Source of the DNA: Rhynchopus sp. YZ270_cl-10
Taxonomy: Eukaryota > Euglenozoa > Diplonemea > Diplonemida > Diplonemidae
Direction: 5' to 3'
Length of the DNA: 64,000 nucleotides
NCBI GenBank assembly: GCA_964035575.1
Contig: OZ037868.1
Coordinates: 992,001 to 1,056,000 of the forward strand
The notes beneath the pieces are model-generated. The model made no database searches. It had not been told where the DNA came from and saw only the letters and a list, made by a program, of their open reading frames with translations. The translations under genes and the position numbers were made by a program. Below, piece after piece: positions 62,219-64,000 of this stretch. Numbering within the stretch: the stretch's first letter is position 1; the number at the start of each line of letters is the position of its first letter.

Positions 62219-64000
62219 ATGGAGACAGAACCATCCCCTGATGAAGAGAATGTTGCAGCCGACACACACGACCGGCATGTTTTCGTCCGCTTTGTGTCGA
62301 TGTTCTGCAACAAGAACGCAGCCGCGTTTAAGGAGGCGTCGATTTCTTTGGGGGCACAGTTGAAGAGTGTTGACAAAGGGGCTGGCGTGCTGCGGACCTC
62401 GCAGGCGGAGGTGATGGTGGGGCTGGAGGCGATCTTCCTGGTTGACAGTACCGACGATGTGGTGCAGCTGTCGATCACCCCACAGCTTGGGGAAAAGGCG
62501 TGGACAGGGGCAATCCCGCTTGCAGGGCTCTACGCGCGGCGGAATGAGATCATGGTGGATATAGGCGACAAACGTGGTTCCGCAAAGGTTGTCCTCAAGT
62601 GTTACGGCTTTGGGAAGCAGGTCCCCGTCGCAGACACATCAATCCTGCCAATGCCCGCTCTCCCTGATGTATGTCCCCTTTTGTTTCCGCCGTGGTCTGC
62701 GTCACGAATGTTTCCAGATCAGCACAACAAATGTGTTGCATTATTTGAGACCACCAATATGGTAATGCTTTCACTGCCTACCAGACGCAAGCCTACCAAG
62801 GCTGCTTTGCAGCCTACGTCTCGAATGCACTCTGTTGTCTCCTGTAGTTCTCCATACCAGGTTCGTCTGAACTGAAGGTGTTTTTTTTTCTTCTTCTTCT
62901 TTATTTTCGAATAACTGCATGATTCTTAGGACTGAAAGGGTTAATGTCTGAAACTCATCTACGGAAGCTTCAACTTGTACATGAAATATTACCCAATTTT
63001 ACTCACAACCAATATACGCATTTCAACGTTGTCCAGGACCCCTTTGGATTCCCCCACTGTTCCCACACCAAACCCTCTCCAGGTAGAGGTAACGTCGCTG
63101 GACCTGATGCTCTATCCCTACACCGCGCAGGTGAAGGAGCCGGGCGCTCCTTCGGACCCGCAGTTCTGGGACGAATTTGAGGTTGCGATACAACGTAATA
63201 AGGGTGTCGCTGCGTCGCCCCCGGTCACAACGATGTCCGTGCAGGTGAAAGGGGTGGAGAAGAAGTTTAAGGTGAATGTGGCGTACTTTCGTGCGTTTTG
63301 CGAGGCGTGGAAGTCGTCTCGTGTACATAAAATTAGCATCAAGGATACAAACGCCGATGCCAAGGAGGAGAAGCAGCGGATCTGTGTTGTGGATCACTTC
63401 TGGTCGACCCTCGTTGCGATTGTTGTTGTTGCGCGTGCTGCGTACAAGACAGAGAACTCATATCGTAAAAACGAAGTTGTCGACCACGTCTTTGAAGAAC
63501 GACGAACAGGCCCCTGTGAAGCAAAGGTCCTTGAAACGCACAGTGACGGGACATACACCATTGAACACCGTAAACGGAACGGACACGGCCGGCACAAAAA
63601 GCAAAGCATCGAGTCCCACGTCGACGCAAAGTTCCTCCGACGCTGGAAGGACCGGCAGAATTACAAAGTGGTGTGCACGGCGAACCCAAAATACCCTTTG
63701 TGGGTGAGCATGAAAGAGTGGGTCAGCGCTGTGGAGCAGTGGTGTCTCGCGAACAAATTGGACATTCTGAACAATGGGAGCGAGGAGGACCAGGAGAACC
63801 TGGTGCGGGGGATGATTGTGAGCTGCAAGATTGTGTCAAGCCGTACACGCAAGGAGTCTCCCGAGAAGCGCAGGGACTCCAAAGACTCTGTCGAACGACA
63901 CGAACGACGCGAACGCAAAAGGTCCGTGCAGATCTCGCAGAACGCAACACCACACCTGGACGCGAAGGGGAGCAGGGAGTTGGCCCCCCTCGTCTCCTCC
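62219..64000 (+). CDS. Unrecognised two-exon gene, 3' end outside window
   Basis: Exon 1 is 62219-62668 and exon 2 starts at 63083 and stays open to the end of the window. GAT|GTATGT and CCTCTCCAG|GTA join in phase 0, giving at least 456 aa. Exon 1 ends with a beta-rich stretch (V-V-Q-L-S-I-T-P..W-T-G-A-I-P-L-A-G-L, S-A-K-V-V-L-K-C-Y-G-F) that could be a C2-like or PH-like fold. Exon 2 has V-E-V-T-S-L-D-L-M-L-Y-P-Y-T, basic and charged segments, and an Arg/Lys/Ser-rich stretch near the end of the window. I do not recognise the family. The 414 bp intron keeps an open frame for 69 codons, so retention would give a 218 aa product. Confidence 0.65.

Overview
This 64 kb window is nuclear DNA of a protist, most likely a euglenozoan and perhaps a diplonemid (inferred from architecture, not from a marker gene). 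Every host gene I can support, and all seven tRNA genes, lie on the + strand, as in polycistronic transcription units. Most start codons follow a pyrimidine-rich tract and an AG, as expected of trans-splice acceptors. Several genes nevertheless have ordinary GT..AG cis-introns, which argues against a typical kinetoplastid. An amastin-like four-helix protein and a six-helix protein with a cyclase-like domain fit the same group.

Layout. 1-1.5 kb: 3' end of a ubiquitin-like/leucine-rich-repeat (Ubl-LRR) gene, a SINE-like insertion with a perfect target duplication, and a selenocysteine tRNA gene. 3-9 kb: an unknown gene, a two-exon gene whose intron carries a TIR transposon, and an amastin-like gene. 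9.8-17.7 kb: a TilS-like tRNA-lysidine-synthetase relative with a degenerate active site; a 4.8 kb putative intron separates it from two further exons and holds three perfect microsatellite blocks totalling 1,949 bp. 17.7-33 kb: a gene-poor zone of broken LINE copies, all on the minus strand, interleaved with five more tRNA-Sec genes and an octamer satellite. 33.3-34.9 kb: a complete Ubl-LRR gene plus the seventh tRNA-Sec. 35.8-52.2 kb: host genes for a DUF72 protein, LST8 (TOR complex WD40 subunit, two exons), a Ubl-WD40 protein, a cyclase-domain membrane protein and a RanBP2-finger/RBR ubiquitin ligase, with a hAT-like element between LST8 and the Ubl-WD40 gene. 54.4-58.2 kb: a low-complexity protein and a third Ubl-LRR gene. 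58.35-61.04 kb: a 2.7 kb fold-back element with a GGCCAG minisatellite and a large hairpin. 62.2 kb to the end: an unrecognised two-exon gene that leaves the window.

The most unusual feature is amplification of tRNA-Sec: seven copies that look identical over 87 nt within 34 kb, inside a repeat unit that travels partly with the Ubl-LRR genes and partly as a 447 bp tandem array. Functionally the host genes look unrelated, apart from a ubiquitin theme (three Ubl-LRR copies, one Ubl-WD40, one RBR ligase). Intergenic and intronic DNA is dominated by small dispersed repeats, hairpins and poly-purine/pyrimidine runs.
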